Below, piece after piece: positions 24,014 to 34,499 of a stretch of 64,000 nucleotides of DNA; the stretch's first letter is position 1; each line of letters begins with the position of its first letter. A program made the position numbers and the translations under genes. A model generated the notes under the pieces. It did not search any database. It was not told the origin of the DNA and saw nothing but the letters and a program-made list of their open reading frames with translations. This stretch comes from Raphanus sativus (Eukaryota; Streptophyta; Magnoliopsida; Brassicales; Brassicaceae). The stretch lies in assembly GCF_000801105.2 (NCBI RefSeq), contig NC_079517.1, forward strand, positions 4,402,001 through 4,466,000, written 5' to 3'.

Positions 24014-24139
24014 AATTAAGAAGTCGAGAAACCCATTTAAGAAACAACGAGAAAGTTTTAATCTTTTGCTGAATTTTGACTTGAGAGAAAAGGCTAAGAG
24101 GAAGAAGATACCTAGAATTAGGAGATTTGGTAAAGTAAC

Positions 24140-26110
24140 TGTAACGACCCAATTCCGGCTACCGAGTTTGTTAGCACGCCAACGTCCATGCACACACCCA
24201 CAGGTCCATATTTTTCTATAAATAGCCCCCCTCTCACATTGTTGTTGTCACCAAGTTCATCAAAGAAAAAAAAAAAAAAAAAAAGATAAAAGAGAGAAAA
24301 GAGTTGATGGGAGATTTGGGGGATGTTTTGTAGTGACTGAGCCACCACCAGAGCTCGCCGGAGTCGCCTCACGCAGTGATCACGTCCAGCTTGTCACCAC
24401 CGATCGCAGCCCTAGGTAACCACCGCAAAACCACCATGCTTTTAGTTTAAGTTCGGCCGTTTTAGTAAAACACCCATAACTTCCTAACCACTGAGTATTT
24501 CGTGCATGCAAGACCATCATCGTGTTCCTCTCGACGAGACGAAGCCATAGCCACCGAAATCGTCGAAATCGGAGCTCAGACGAAGCCGTACGAGCCTCCA
24601 GAAGATCAGCCTTCGCGCGCGCGTGAAACAGACGCTCCGCCGTAACCTCGCCGGAGCCGCCGCGTCCGGCCGCCGTCAGTTCGCCGCCGGGAGTCCGCCG
24701 CCGCATCGCCACCGCACCGCCGCCGCCGCCGGTGACTTTCCCGGTAAGCCACCGTCCCTCCGCCGTCGCCGCCGGTGACCTCCGCCGGTGACTCGCCGGT
24801 GACTCGGCCACTCGGCCGAGTCGACTCGGTGAGTCAACTCGGTGACTCGGTCAACCGGTTGGTTTGACTGGTTTAAATTAATTGCGAATCGGTTAGGGTA
24901 AACCGGTTGGTTAAAATTAATTAGATTTCGGTTAGGGTAAACCGGTCGATTTAATTAATTAATTAATTTAATTTCGGTTAAGGTTAAACCGGGCGGTCCA
25001 ATTGAAATCGATTTAGGTTAGACAAACCGGCCGGTTATCTCAAATTGATTTCTGGTCAAGGTTTGACCGGGTTGACCTTTGACCAGCGGGTTGACTTTTC
25101 CGTAGACTTTGACCAGACCCGTTTTCACCCGTTCGAAGGGCGTTCTGACCCGAAATTTCGCCCTGATTTCAGATTTGGAGTCTATTTGAGCATCTGGAGT
25201 TCATAGATACCACTTCTCTACATTTTCTAAGGTGAGGGCTTTTTCCGAACTTCTCGTACACGACTTAGGATTCCGAATAAATATAATTTATTTTTAATAT
25301 GTTCCGTCTGCTTGAAATCGAGTCTGTCATTGCTTGTTTAGTTTAGGTTGCTTGCTTAAACCGGAACTAGGGTGTTAGATGGTTCAACATTGATTGCTTC
25401 ACTTAATGTCATTTCATCCTTAGTTAGATTTGTTTGTAGACGGCTAAAGGAAGGTGTTCCTGTAGCTTGTTTGGAGGTTACAGCCGCCTTAGTCGACCGG
25501 TTAAGCTGTAACCTAGGTGGGTCGATAAATCGTCTACGGGCGGTGATACCGAGCACTATCTCGGGCGGGTGTTGTTATGTTGTATTTTGGCCTGTTAGTG
25601 GGCAGCGGGTGTGCACCTCGCTAGGACCATTGTTTGATGTTTGGGTACTTTAGGTACCGTGATTGTACGTATTAAGATTAAATTATTTTTATCCGTTATT
25701 CTATGTCTATGTCTATGAAGTTTCGGGATTAGCATCCCATACCTCACTGAGCGACTCCCCTGTTGCTCACCCCTCCTTCTTTCCCCTTTCAGGTGAGACC
25801 ACCGAGCAGGAGTGATTCTACTGGACGGATGCTTTTGAGTGCTATTGGGCTTTTGGGCTTTTTATCACATCTATCGTTATCTACTTTTAGGTCTTCGGGC
25901 TTTTATCTTTCGTTTATGTTATTTCGTATTTTCGGACTTACGGATTTATGTTGTTATTTTTATTTCGGATGTTATCGTTATTTACGGATTTGACCTTACG
26001 GTATTGTGATGACGTGGATGTGGACTGTGGTATATTATATATGGAGATTATTATTATTATTATTATGATATTTTATTATTATCGGATTTTCGAGAGTGAC
26101 GGGTGTCACA
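24140..26110 (+). repeat. gypsy 5' LTR
   Basis: This 1971-bp LTR includes a TATA-like TTTTTCTATAAATAGCC near 24210, a likely transcription start region, then a very GC-rich stretch with CGCCGCCG and GACTCGG repeats (about 24640-24860). It ends GGTGTCACA, five bases before the primer binding site. The paired 3' LTR is 31187-33156. Confidence 0.93.
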
Positions 26111-26115
26111 GTTTT

Positions 26116-26129
26116 TGGTATCAGAGCCG
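26116..26129 (+). other. Primer binding site, initiator tRNA-Met type
   Basis: TGGTATCAGAGCCG five bases after the 5' LTR matches the 3' end of plant initiator methionine tRNA, the usual primer for minus-strand DNA synthesis in this class. Confidence 0.85.
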
Positions 26130-26313
26130 TGTTCCGTCCCGGTTCTGTCCCGGGATGACGATTTTTGGAGACTCGGTTTTTATTCGGTTTTAATCGGCTT
26201 TCAAACATTTTTGGGGGTTTGGGTATTTTAAAAATAAAAACCAATAGCACCTCTCCGTTCGGTACACTCCTTTAAATTTTCAACAGAAGTTAACAGATTT
26301 GTCTTCTTTTCAG

Positions 26314-27765
26314 ATGCCGCCAAGGAGAGCTACTCGTGCCCAGATCGCCAGAGATGCTAGAGAGGCTCAGGATGAGCATGCTCAGCCCGCGGTTCCTCAG
26401 GTTGACCAGGAGGCTATGAGACGGATGGTTCAGGATGCTGCTAGACAGGCTGCTCAGGAGGCAGTTCAGCAGATTGCTCAGGAGACAGCCAGGCAAGCCG
26501 CTCAAGAGGCTGCCCGGGTAGCTGCACAGGAGGTTGCTCGTCAGTTGGCTGCAGCTCAGCAGGGCCCTCAGGTTCATGTGCAGCAGGGTCCGCAGATTCA
26601 GGTTCAGCAGGCTCCACCAGTTCAGGCTCAGCAGGATCATCAGATTCCCGATCAGCAGGTTCCTCTTCCTCAGGTCCCATTGCAGCATGTTCCAGCCCAG
26701 CAGTTTGCTCAGGGTGTTCAGGATCTACCACCACCACCACCGCGACCCCAGGTTTACCAGGCTTATGATGAGTCATTCTACAGATTGACGCGCCATATGA
26801 GGGACATGGATATGGAGCATTTTAGCGGGACAATAGATCCCATAGCAGCGCACGATTGGAAGTTAGCGCTTAAGCGGAAGTTGGAGATTATTGAGTGTCC
26901 ACCGGAGTTGTCTCTCAGATTGACTATGCAGTACTTGCGTGGAGATGCTCTTGTTTGGTGGGAAGGAATTCGATTGGATCATGATGGACCCGAGAGGCTT
27001 ACTTTTGAAGATTTCATCAGGGAGTTTGATAGGAAGTACTTTCCGGAAGAGGCTATGGATAAGCAGAGGAGTGATTTTGATCATGTGAGCCAGGGGGAGA
27101 TGTCAGTAAGAGAATATGAGCGGAAGTTTAACCAACTTCGCAGATTTGCTGGAGGTGGTATTACAGAAAAAGACTTGATCAGGAGGTTTTTGAAGGGGAT
27201 GCGAGTGGATATTCGCAACAGATGCCGTGTTGTTACTTACCAGAGATTGGGAGATTTGGTAGAGAAAGCTGCTGAGCAGGAGGAAGGTTTGGCAGAAGAG
27301 AAGAAGCTTGCTCGAGCAGCTCAGATTAAGTCTGGGAAAGCTCCGGAGTCCCAGAGGAGAGCAGTGGACCATTCAAGACTACCGAGTTGTACTCGTTGCC
27401 ACCGCCGTCATGTTGGTCAGTGTACCAAGTGTTTTACTTGTGGTCAGTTGGGACATGTTTCGAGGTATTGTCGGGTCATTCCAGTGGATACGACTCCAGT
27501 CAAGCAGATTCCCGCGCCAGCAGTGGCAAACCCGATTTGTTATGGTTGTAAACAGTCGGGTCACATCTTCAGGGATTGCCCGAGGAGAGGCAATGCAGCA
27601 CTTCCACCACCACCCAAGCGCCTAGCTATTGCTCCACGTGTGTTCACGGTTGGAGATGCCCAGGGAGCCGAGCCGATAGCGGGTAAGCTTCTTATTCAGA
27701 CTTGTTGTGTTCTGAGTATTTTGGTTTTGTGGTTATCATTTGTAGTTAGTAAAAATCTCGTGTAG
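26314..27765 (+). CDS. gypsy Gag (capsid and two zinc knuckles)
   Basis: Translation from the ATG at 26314 gives about 483 residues. The N-terminal part is rich in Ala and Gln (repeated QEAARQAAQEA-like units, then QV/QI/PxQ repeats), and PPPPPRPQVYQAYDESF follows. The capsid domain (retrotransposon Gag family) includes LRLTMQYLRGDALVWWEGIR and MSVREYERKFNQLRRFAGGG. Two CX2CX4HX4C zinc knuckles lie near the end (CFTCGQLGHVSRYC and CYGCKQSGHIFRDC). The frame ends in the TAG at 27763-27765, which is also the candidate acceptor of an intron at 27683-27765 (see findings). Spliced RNA would fuse Gag to protease. Confidence 0.88.
   Translation: MPPRRATRAQIARDAREAQDEHAQPAVPQVDQEAMRRMVQDAARQAAQEAVQQIAQETARQAAQEAARVAAQEVARQLAAAQQGPQVHVQQGPQIQVQQAPPVQAQQDHQIPDQQVPLPQVPLQHVPAQQFAQGVQDLPPPPPRPQVYQAYDESFYRLTRHMRDMDMEHFSGTIDPIAAHDWKLALKRKLEIIECPPELSLRLTMQYLRGDALVWWEGIRLDHDGPERLTFEDFIREFDRKYFPEEAMDKQRSDFDHVSQGEMSVREYERKFNQLRRFAGGGITEKDLIRRFLKGMRVDIRNRCRVVTYQRLGDLVEKAAEQEEGLAEEKKLARAAQIKSGKAPESQRRAVDHSRLPSCTRCHRRHVGQCTKCFTCGQLGHVSRYCRVIPVDTTPVKQIPAPAVANPICYGCKQSGHIFRDCPRRGNAALPPPPKRLAIAPRVFTVGDAQGAEPIAGKLLIQTCCVLSILVLWLSFVVSKNLV
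27683..27765 (+). other. Candidate intron joining gag to pol
   Basis: An 83-bp T-rich stretch begins GTAAGC and ends GTGTAG. Removing it joins the gag frame in phase to the protease frame (IAG to LVSVGGEP). The final TAG is the gag stop codon when unspliced. This would let one transcript give Gag alone or Gag-Pol. Confidence 0.55.
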
Positions 27766-27767
27766 GA

Positions 27768-28175
27768 TTGGTTTCGGTTGGAGGTGAGCCAGCTCACACC
27801 TTATTCGATTCGGGAGCTTCTCACAGTTTCGTGAGCCCGCGTTTGGTCAAATCATGGTCTTTCCGGGGTGTCTTCGAACCGAAGGCTAAGCAGATTCAGA
27901 CCGCCGGCACAGAGAGATTGGGAACAATCGGAGTTCATCGTAATGTACCGGTTATGCTTGGAGGAGTTGACTTGCTTGGAGATTTGACGGAGATGGAGAT
28001 GAGTTTCTACGACGTCATACTTGGGATGGATTGGTTGACGAGACATCGAGTTGTATTAGATTGCCCGGAAGCAAAAGTTAGTATTCCAAGAGCAGAGGGA
28101 AGATTACATTTGAGAGAACCCAGACATATCAAGGGGTTTCTATTGTCTCCATGTTGCGTGCAGAGGATTTACTAG
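27768..28175 (+). CDS. gypsy protease segment, frameshifted at its end
   Basis: About 110 residues read as a retropepsin-like aspartic protease: [12 protein letters not shown] holds the catalytic DSG, and DVILGMDWL is the second hallmark. It has no own ATG; the candidate intron at 27683-27765 links it in frame to Gag. Homology to the family breaks near 28100-28115, where the frame changes to that of the RT region (28151 onward). This looks like a one-base loss or an assembly error, and would make the copy non-autonomous. Frame reading past the break ends at the TAG at 28173-28175. Confidence 0.8.
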   Translation: MVSVGGEPAHTLFDSGASHSFVSPRLVKSWSFRGVFEPKAKQIQTAGTERLGTIGVHRNVPVMLGGVDLLGDLTEMEMSFYDVILGMDWLTRHRVVLDCPEAKVSIPRAEGRLHLREPRHIKGFLLSPCCVQRIY

Positions 28176-31100
28176 ACAAAGGAGCTGAGGGATTTTTGGC
28201 GACCATTTCGATGGTTAATGATGATGATAAGCAGGAGCTGCATGATATTCCAGTAGTTGCTGAGTATGCAGATGTTTTTGAGGCCTTAAAAGGGCCACCG
28301 CCAGCTAGAAGTGACGTTCTTACTATCGAGGTGGAACCAGGGACAGCACCAGTTTCACGAGCTCCTTACCGTTTAGCTCCAGCAGAGATGGCTGAGTTGA
28401 AGAAGCAGTTGGAGGAATTATTAGACAGGGGTCTTATCAGGCCGAGTACTTCACCATGGGGAGCACCAGTATTGTTTGTGAAGAAGAAGGATGGGAGTCT
28501 CAGGCTTTGTATCGACTACAGAGGGTTGAACAAAGTTACCATCAAGAATAAGTATCCACTCCCGCGTATCGATGAGTTGTTAGATCAGTTGCAGGGAGCT
28601 TCATGGTTTTCTAAGATTGACTTAGCGTCAGGATACCATCAGATTGCCATAGCTGAGGGTGATGTGCGGAAGACGGCTTTCCGTACACGCTATGGACACT
28701 ATGAGTTTGTTGTGATGCCATTTGGGTTGACGAACGCACCGGCAGCATTCATGAAGCTAATGAATGATGTGTTCCGTGAGCATTTGGATAAGTGTGTGAT
28801 CGTTTTCATCGACGATATCTTGATTTATTCTCGGAGTAGAGAAGAGCATGCTGAGCACTTACGGATTGTGTTGGGGAAGCTTAGAGAGCATCAATTGTTT
28901 GCTAAGTTGAGTAAGTGCAGCTTCTGGCAGAGAAAGATTGGATTTTTGGGTCATGTGGTTTCAGAAGAGGGAGTTTCTGTAGATCCGGAAAAGATTAAAG
29001 CTATTTCAGAGTGGCCGACACCTAAGAGTGCGACAGAGATCCGCAGTTTTCTTGGTTTAGCAGGATACTACAGGAATTTCGTCAAGGGTTTTTCTAGCAT
29101 TGCAAAGCCAATGACAAAGTTAACGGGCAAGGACGTCAAGTTTGAATGGACAGATGAGTGCTCGGAGAGTTTTGCTGAGTTGAAGCGACATCTGACACAG
29201 ACGCCAGTTTTGGCACTCCCGAGGCCAGGGTTTCCATACGAGGTTTACACCGATGCATCAGGTACTGGATTGGGATGTGTATTGATGCAGGAGGGTAAGG
29301 TCATTGCTTATGCATCACGACAGTTGAGGCCTCACGAGGCTAATTATCCTACGCACGATTTGGAGTTAGCGGCCGTTGTCTTTGCATTGAAGATTTGGAG
29401 ATCATATTTGTATGGAGAGAAGGTGAAGATTCTCACAGATCACAAGAGTCTGAAGTACATCTTTACTCAGACGGACTTGAACTTAAGGCAGCGCAGATGG
29501 ATGGAGTTGTTAGCAGACTATAATTTGGAAATCACTTATCATCCGGGGAAAGCCAATCAGGTGGCAGATGCTTTGAGTAGGCGCAGAAGTGATGTTTCAG
29601 GAACCAGAGAGGTTCAGGAGTTTACTGGGATGCTAGCTAGTCTCAGATTGTGTGCCACTTCTGTAGACGGAGAGACAGTTGGTCTCGAGGCCGTGGAGCA
29701 GGCAGATTTGCTATGGAGGATACGCAAAGCTCAGGAGGCAGATGAGGCTTTGCGTAAGCAGATTGAGATCGAGAGTGTTGGATATCATACAGCATCGAGT
29801 GGGATGTTCATGTACCGGAACCGGATTTGTGTGCCCAGTGATGAGCTGTTAAGAAAGGAGATCTTACGGCAAGCACACCACTCGCGTTTCTCTATTCATC
29901 CGGGGAATACTAAGATGTACAGAGACTTGAAGCGTTATTATCATTGGCCGGGTATGAAAAAGGATGTTGCTACATTTGTATCGCAGTGTCAGACTTGTCA
30001 GTTGGTGAAGGCTGAGCACCAGGTTCCTAGCGGGTTATTGCAAAACCTGCCGTTGCCGGAGTGGAAATGGGACATGGTGACTATGGATTTTGTATTGGGG
30101 TTACCGACTACTTCAGGAGGGAAGAATGCCATATGGGTAATTGTGGATAGATTGACCAAATCAGCCCATTTCTTAGCGGTTAAGAAGAACGATGGAGCGA
30201 GTCAATTGGCACAGATTTACATCGATGAGATTGTGAGATTGCACGGAGTTCCTGTCAGCATTGTATCGGATCGAGACGTGAAGTTTACGTCCATATTTTG
30301 GGGAGCCTTTCAGAAGGCACTTGGGACGAAGGTCCATATGAGCACAGCTTACCACCCGCAGACCGACGGTCAGTCCGAGAGGACTATTCAGACTTTAGAG
30401 GATATGTTGAGAGCTTGCGTTCTAGATTGGGGAGGAAGTTGGGCAAAGTATCTACCTTTAGCGGAATTTGCCTACAACAACAATTATCACTCGAGCATTA
30501 AGATGGCACCGTATGAGGCTCTTTACGGTAGACCTTGTCGCACTCCACTTTGTTGGACAGAAGTTGGGGAGCGACGTGAGATAGAACCAGCAATGGTGCA
30601 AGAGACGGTAGAGCAGGTAGAGATGCTCAAGAGACGGCTTAAAGAAGCCCATGACCGCCAGAAGAGTTATGCAGATAAGCGGCGAAAAGATTTGGAGTTC
30701 CAGGTTGGCGACCTGGTATACCTGAAAATGAGAACGTTTCAGGGAGGATCTAAGACTCGGAAGCTAAAGAAGCTTAAACCGAGATACATGGGACCATTTC
30801 CTATTTTGGAGCGGATTGGGGCAGTTGCATACCGACTGAATTTATCGGCAGAGTTATCAGACTTCCATGACGTGTTTCATGTTTCTGTTTTGAGGAAAGT
30901 CGTTAGAGAGCCAGAGCTCATTTTGCAGCAGCCACCAAGTGATCTTGGCAAAGATTTATGTGCGCCGTGTAAGCCAGTGGAGATTTTGGATCGCCAAATG
31001 AAAACAGATAAGGGTATGATGACCATGTTGGTCAAGGTTCGTTGGGAGAGAGACGGGATCCAGGAGGAGACCTGGGAGCCCGAGCTACAAATGAGGATTG

Positions 31101-31381
31101 ACTATCCAGAGTTGTTTCGGGATATTATCGGACAGTCTATTGGTGACTCGAATTCGGGGACGAATTCCGTGTTAGTGGGGGAGAATTGTAACGACCCAAT
31201 TCCGGCTACCGAGTTTGTTAGCACGCCAACGTCCATGCACACACCCACAGGTCCATATTTTTCTATAAATAGCCCCCCTCTCACATTGTTGTTGTCACCA
31301 AGTTCATCAAAGAAAAAAAAAAAAAAAAAAAAGATAAAAGAGAGAAAAGAGTTGATGGGAGATTTGGGGGATGTTTTGTAG
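28112..31381 (+). CDS. gypsy RT, RNase H, integrase and chromodomain
   Basis: The open frame covers the main part of Pol; the first Met is at 28151. The reverse transcriptase has [20 protein letters not shown] and the active site FIDDILIYS (about residue 220 from that Met). RNase H begins [12 protein letters not shown] and includes [10 protein letters not shown]. Integrase has an HHCC finger (HHSRFSIHP to CQTCQL) and the catalytic triad in [14 protein letters not shown] (about 707) and [10 protein letters not shown]. The C-terminus has [18 protein letters not shown], a chromodomain-like segment that in relatives guides insertion to marked chromatin. The frame runs through the purine tract into the 3' LTR, with stop at 31381; the native end may be slightly earlier. 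No internal stop was seen. Confidence 0.92.
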   Translation, partial: ERTQTYQGVSIVSMLRAEDLLDKGAEGFLATISMVNDDDKQELHDIPVVAEYADVFEALKGPPPARSDVLTIEVEPGTAPVSRAPYRLAPAEMAELKKQLEELLDRGLIRPSTSPWGAPVLFVKKKDGSLRLCIDYRGLNKVTIKNKYPLPRIDELLDQLQGASWFSKIDLASGYHQIAIAEGDVRKTAFRTRYGHYEFVVMPFGLTNAPAAFMKLMNDVFREHLDKCVIVFIDDILIYSRSREEHAEHLRIVLGKLREHQLFAKLSKCSFWQRKIGFLGHVVSEEGVSVDPEKIKAISEWPTPKSATEIRSFLGLAGYYRNFVKGFSSIAKPMTKLTGKDVKFEWTDECSESFAELKRHLTQTPVLALPRPGFPYEVYTDASGTGLGCVLMQEGKVIAYASRQLRPHEANYPTHDLELAAVVFALKIWRSYLYGEKVKILTDHKSLKYIFTQTDLNLRQRRWMELLADYNLEITYHPGKANQVADALSRRRSDVSGTREVQEFTGMLASLRLCATSVDGETVGLEAVEQADLLWRIRKAQEADEALRKQIEIESVGYHTASSGMFMYRNRICVPSDELLRKEILRQAHHSRFSIHPGNTKMYRDLKRYYHWPGMKKDVATFVSQCQTCQLVKAEHQVPSGLLQNLPLPEWKWDMVTMDFVLGLPTTSGGKNAIWVIVDRLTKSAHFLAVKKNDGASQLAQIYIDEIVRLHGVPVSIVSDRDVKFTSIFWGAFQKALGTKVHMSTAYHPQTDGQSERTIQTLEDMLRACVLDWGGSWAKYLPLAEFAYNNNYHSSIKMAPYEALYGRPCRTPLCWTEVGERREIEPAMVQETVEQVEMLKRRLKEAHDRQKSYADKRRKDLEFQVGDLVYLKMRTFQGGSKTRKLKKLKPRYMGPFPILERIGAVAYRLNLSAELSDFHDVFHVSVLRKVVREPELILQQPPSDLGKDLCAPCKPVEILDRQMKTDKGMMTMLVKVRWERDGIQEETWEPELQMRIDYPELFRDIIGQSIGDSNSGTNSVLVGENCNDPIPATEFVSTPTSMHTPTGPYFSINSPPLTLLLSPSSSKKKKKKKKIKERKELMGDLGDVL

Positions 31382-33156
31382 TGACTGAGCCACCACCAGA
31401 GCTCGCCGGAGTCGCCTCACGCAGTGATCACGTCCAGCTTGTCACCACCGATCGCAGCCCTAGGTAACCACCGCAAAACCACCATGCTTTTAGTTTAAGT
31501 TCGGCCGTTTTAGTAAAACACCCATAACTTCCTAACCACTGAGTATTTCGTGCATGCAAGACCATCATCGTGTTCCTCTCGACGAGACGAAGCCATAGCC
31601 ACCGAAATCGTCGAAATCGGAGCTCAGACGAAGCCGTACGAGCCTCCAGAAGATCAGCCTTCGCGCGCGCGTGAAACAGACGCTCCGCCGTCACCTCGCC
31701 GGAGCCGCCGCGTCCGGCCGCCGTCAGTTCGCCGCCGGGAGTCCGCCGCCGCGTCGCCACCGCACCGCCGCCGCCGCCGGTGACTTTTCCGGTAAGCCAC
31801 CGTCCCTCCGCCGTCGCCGCCGGTGACCTCCGCCGGTGACTCGCCGGTGACTCGGCCACTCGGCCGAGTCGACTCGGTGAGTCAACTCGGTGACTCGGTC
31901 AACCGGTTGGTTTGACTGGTTTAAATTAATTGCGAATCGGTTAGGGTAAACCGGTTGGTTAAAATTAATTAGATTTCGGTTAGGGTAAACCGGTCGATTT
32001 AATTAATTAATTAATTTAATTTCGGTTAAGGTTAAACCGGGCGGTCCAATTGAAATCGATTTAGGTTAGACAAACCGGCCGGTTATCTCAAATTGATTTC
32101 TGGTCAAGGTTTGACCGGGTTGACCTTTGACCAGCGGGTTGACTTTTCCGTAGACTTTGACCAGACCCGTTTTCACCCGTTCGAAGGGCGTTCTGACCCG
32201 AAATTTCGCCCTGATTTCAGATTTGGAGTCTATTTGAGCATCTGGAGTTCATAGATACCACTTCTCTACATTTTCTAAGGTGAGGGCTCTTTCCGAACTT
32301 CTCGTACACGACTTAGGATTCCGAATAAATATAATTTATTTTTAATATGTTCCGTCTGCTTGAAATCGAGTCTGTCATTGCTTGTTTAGTTTAGGTTGCT
32401 TGCTTAAACCGGAACTAGGGTGTTAGATGGTTCAACATTGATTGCTTCACTTAATGTCATTTCATCCTTAGTTAGATTTGTTTGTAGACGGCTAAAGGAA
32501 GGTGTTCCTGTTAGCTTGTTTGGAGGTTACGCCGCCTTAGTCGACCGGTTAAGCTGTAACCTAGGTGGGTCGATAAATCGTCTACGGGCGGTGTACCGAG
32601 CACTATCTCGGGTGGGTGTTGTTATGTTGTATTTTGGCCTGTTAGTGGGCAGCGGGTGTGCACCTCGCTAGGACCATTGTTTGATGTTTGGGTACTTTAG
32701 GTACCGTGATTGTACGTATTAAGATTAAATTATTTTTATCCGTTATTCTATGTCTATGTCTATGAATTTCGGGATTAGCATCCCATACCTCACTGAGCGA
32801 CTCCCCTGTTGCTCACCCCTCCTTCTTTCCCCTTTCAGGTGAGACCACCGAGCAGGAGTGATTCTACTGGACGGATGCTTTTGAGTGCTATTGGGCTTTT
32901 GGGCTTTTTATCACATCTATCGTTATCTACTTTTAGGCCTTCGGGCTTTTATCTTTCGTTTATGTTATTTCGTATTTTCGGACTTACGGATTTATGTTGT
33001 TATTTTTATTTCGGATGTTATCGTTATTTACGGATTTGACCTTACGGTATTGTGATGACGTGGATGTGGACTGTGGTATATTATATATGGAGATTATTAT
33101 TATTATTATTATGATATTTTATTATTATCGGATTTTCGAGAGTGACGGGTGTCACA
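31187..33156 (+). repeat. gypsy 3' LTR
   Basis: The 1970-bp right LTR starts TGTAACGACCC right after the purine tract and ends GGTGTCACA before the GTAAC target duplication. It differs from the left LTR by about ten single-base changes or indels by eye, for example the GTAGCTTG/GTTAGCTTG pair near 25460 and 32510. Confidence 0.93.
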
Positions 33157-33457
33157 GTAACCCTAGAAAGAAAGAAGAAGCATTTAGTTTCTCTTCTTCG
33201 ATCGGGACACTGGAAGTGAAAAGAAAAAACAGCTCAATTTGAACAAGGGAGAGAGATGAGAGAGATGAGAGAGATGGATCTTCTCTCTTGTCTGTGAAAA
33301 AGTTTGGGACAGAGAGAAGAGTAAAGTGATTTATGTGAACCCCTATTATCGAAATAACTCCAATTTTACTCACGCTCCCTGTCTCTGCTTCTGTCGGATC
33401 CGGTTTTTGTCCGGTTCGGTATCACCGGTCTATTCTTTTTTTTACCAAATTAATTTA

Positions 33458-33563
33458 AATGTATTACTAGCCTTATTTTCAAAAAGAGATTGGCAGACTA
33501 ATAATAACTTAACATCATATTTTGATGTTATAAAAACGTTATATGCCACTATATTACACTTAC
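33458..33563. repeat. Start of M2: sequence left of the copia insertion
   Basis: About 106 bp (ATGTATTACTAGCC onward) matching 47550-47655 in M3. It continues, after the copia-type insertion and target duplication CTTAC, at 39992. It is distal upstream sequence of the MIPS fragment. Confidence 0.85.
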
Positions 33564-33801
33564 TGTTCTAATCCTAGTGTTCTTGTCTTAGAATAGATCG
33601 AACTAAAGAGAGAGAGAGAGAGAGTCGTATGACTTAGAGATGAATGAATTGTTATTATTCCATGAGTAATGAGTTCCTTATATAGGATTACATAACTTGG
33701 AGACAAAGTCTAATAACTTGGAGTAGGGAACAAGTAACTTGGAGTAGGGAACAAGTAAATCTAGAACATTCCATAATAGACATCACACAATATTCATAAC
33801 A
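33564..33801 (-). repeat. copia-type 3' LTR (element reads on minus)
   Basis: 238 bp, with a GA microsatellite (33607-33625) and a duplicated AACTTGGAGTAGGGAACAAG at about 33715-33757. The paired copy is 39756-39991, shorter only in the GA run. Confidence 0.9.
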
Positions 33802-34042
33802 CTTCCCCTTGATGTCCATTATGCGTGTAAGATGCTATCTCGTTAAAAACCGAGATTGTAATGCCATAACCGTCTAGAGTTTGTAATGCGTTTGGAATAC
33901 TGCCTCGTTAAAACCTTTCCATGGTAAACCCAAAAACCCAATGTGGTAAAAACGGGAAGCCATGGATAGGAAAAAGAGTACAGCCGCATTACTTCCCCTG
34001 AAGTGAACATCACTGAAGGCTTCTCAGTGCTCGCATACCAAT

Positions 34043-34480
34043 CTACTGCATAAGCTTCCTGAGCGTGCATGTTGGTAATGCCTTAGTGAAGAGGTCGGCT
34101 GAGTTCTCGCTTGATCTGACTTGGAGTACCTTGACCTCTCCTTCTTTCTGAAGATTGTGGGTGAAGAAGAACTTGGGGAGAACATGCTTAGTCTTGTCAC
34201 CCTTGATGTAACCATCTTTGAGCTGAGCTATGCAGGCTGCATTGTCTTCGTAAAGAACGGTCGGCTCGTCTTTACCATCCGTGATCCCACATGCTGTCCG
34301 AATATGGTGTGTCATGAGTCTCAACCAGACACACTCTCTGCTTGCTTCATGGATCGCCAATATATCCGAGTGATTGGATGATGTGGCTGATATAGTCTAC
34401 TTGACTGATCTCCATGAAATGGTCGTGCCTCCATATGTGAAAACATAGCCGGTTTGGGACTTAGCACTGTGTGGATTGGA
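34043..34480 (-). pseudogene. copia-type RNase H fragment
   Basis: The minus-strand translation contains GYVFTYGGTTISWRSVK, then a stop codon near 34400, then ILAIHEASRECVWLRLMTHH, LYEDNAACIAQLKDGYIKG and SSENSADLFTKALP. These are the C-terminal RNase H landmarks of Ty1/copia polyproteins (the usual motif is EDNAACI plus ADLFTKALP). The rest of Pol is absent. The stop shows that it is not translated as a working enzyme. Confidence 0.82.
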
Positions 34481-34499
34481 CTGGTAACCTGCATCAACA

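Larger units (their letters stand above)
21546..24023. repeat. X1: first copy of the X block
   Basis: About 2.48 kb of AT-rich DNA starting AAATACTCGAAATGAACC, closely matched at 44656-47136 (X2) and 53840-56205 (X3). It contains a Harbinger-like MITE (23071-23688) and ends in a 241-bp foldback joined to A2. By eye, copies differ mainly in AT-repeat length and scattered single bases, so the duplication is recent. No gene is present; small frames recur in all copies only because the DNA is duplicated. Its left edge at 21546 is a breakpoint, as X2 and X3 continue leftward into MIPS intron-2 sequence. Confidence 0.9.
24140..33156 (+). mobile_element. Ty3/gypsy LTR retrotransposon, chromovirus type, young
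   Basis: A complete 9.0-kb element with 1.97-kb LTRs (24140-26110, 31187-33156) that start TGTAACGACCC and end GGTGTCACA. Target duplication GTAAC lies at 24135-24139 and 33157-33161. A primer binding site TGGTATCAGAGCC at 26116 matches initiator methionine tRNA, and a purine tract GTGGGGGAGAAT precedes the right LTR. Domain order is Gag, protease, RT, RNase H, integrase and a C-terminal chromodomain-like segment, typical of Tekay/Del-type chromoviruses. I count by eye about ten differences between the LTRs (about 0.5 percent), so insertion is recent. One frameshift separates protease from RT. Confidence 0.95.
24024..33457. repeat. A2: second ARM/TPR 5' block, split by the gypsy element
   Basis: A2 comprises 24024-24139 and 33157-33457. 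The two halves read continuously into each other once the gypsy element (24140-33156) and one copy of the GTAAC target duplication are removed, and then match A1 and A3. It carries the presumed 5' UTR exon and promoter of the ARM/TPR gene without the gene. Confidence 0.88.

Noticed and set aside
24380..24811. 143-residue minus-strand frame in both gypsy LTRs
   Set aside because: It lies in the GC-rich LTR leader where stop codons are rare by composition, is antisense to the element and has no domain.
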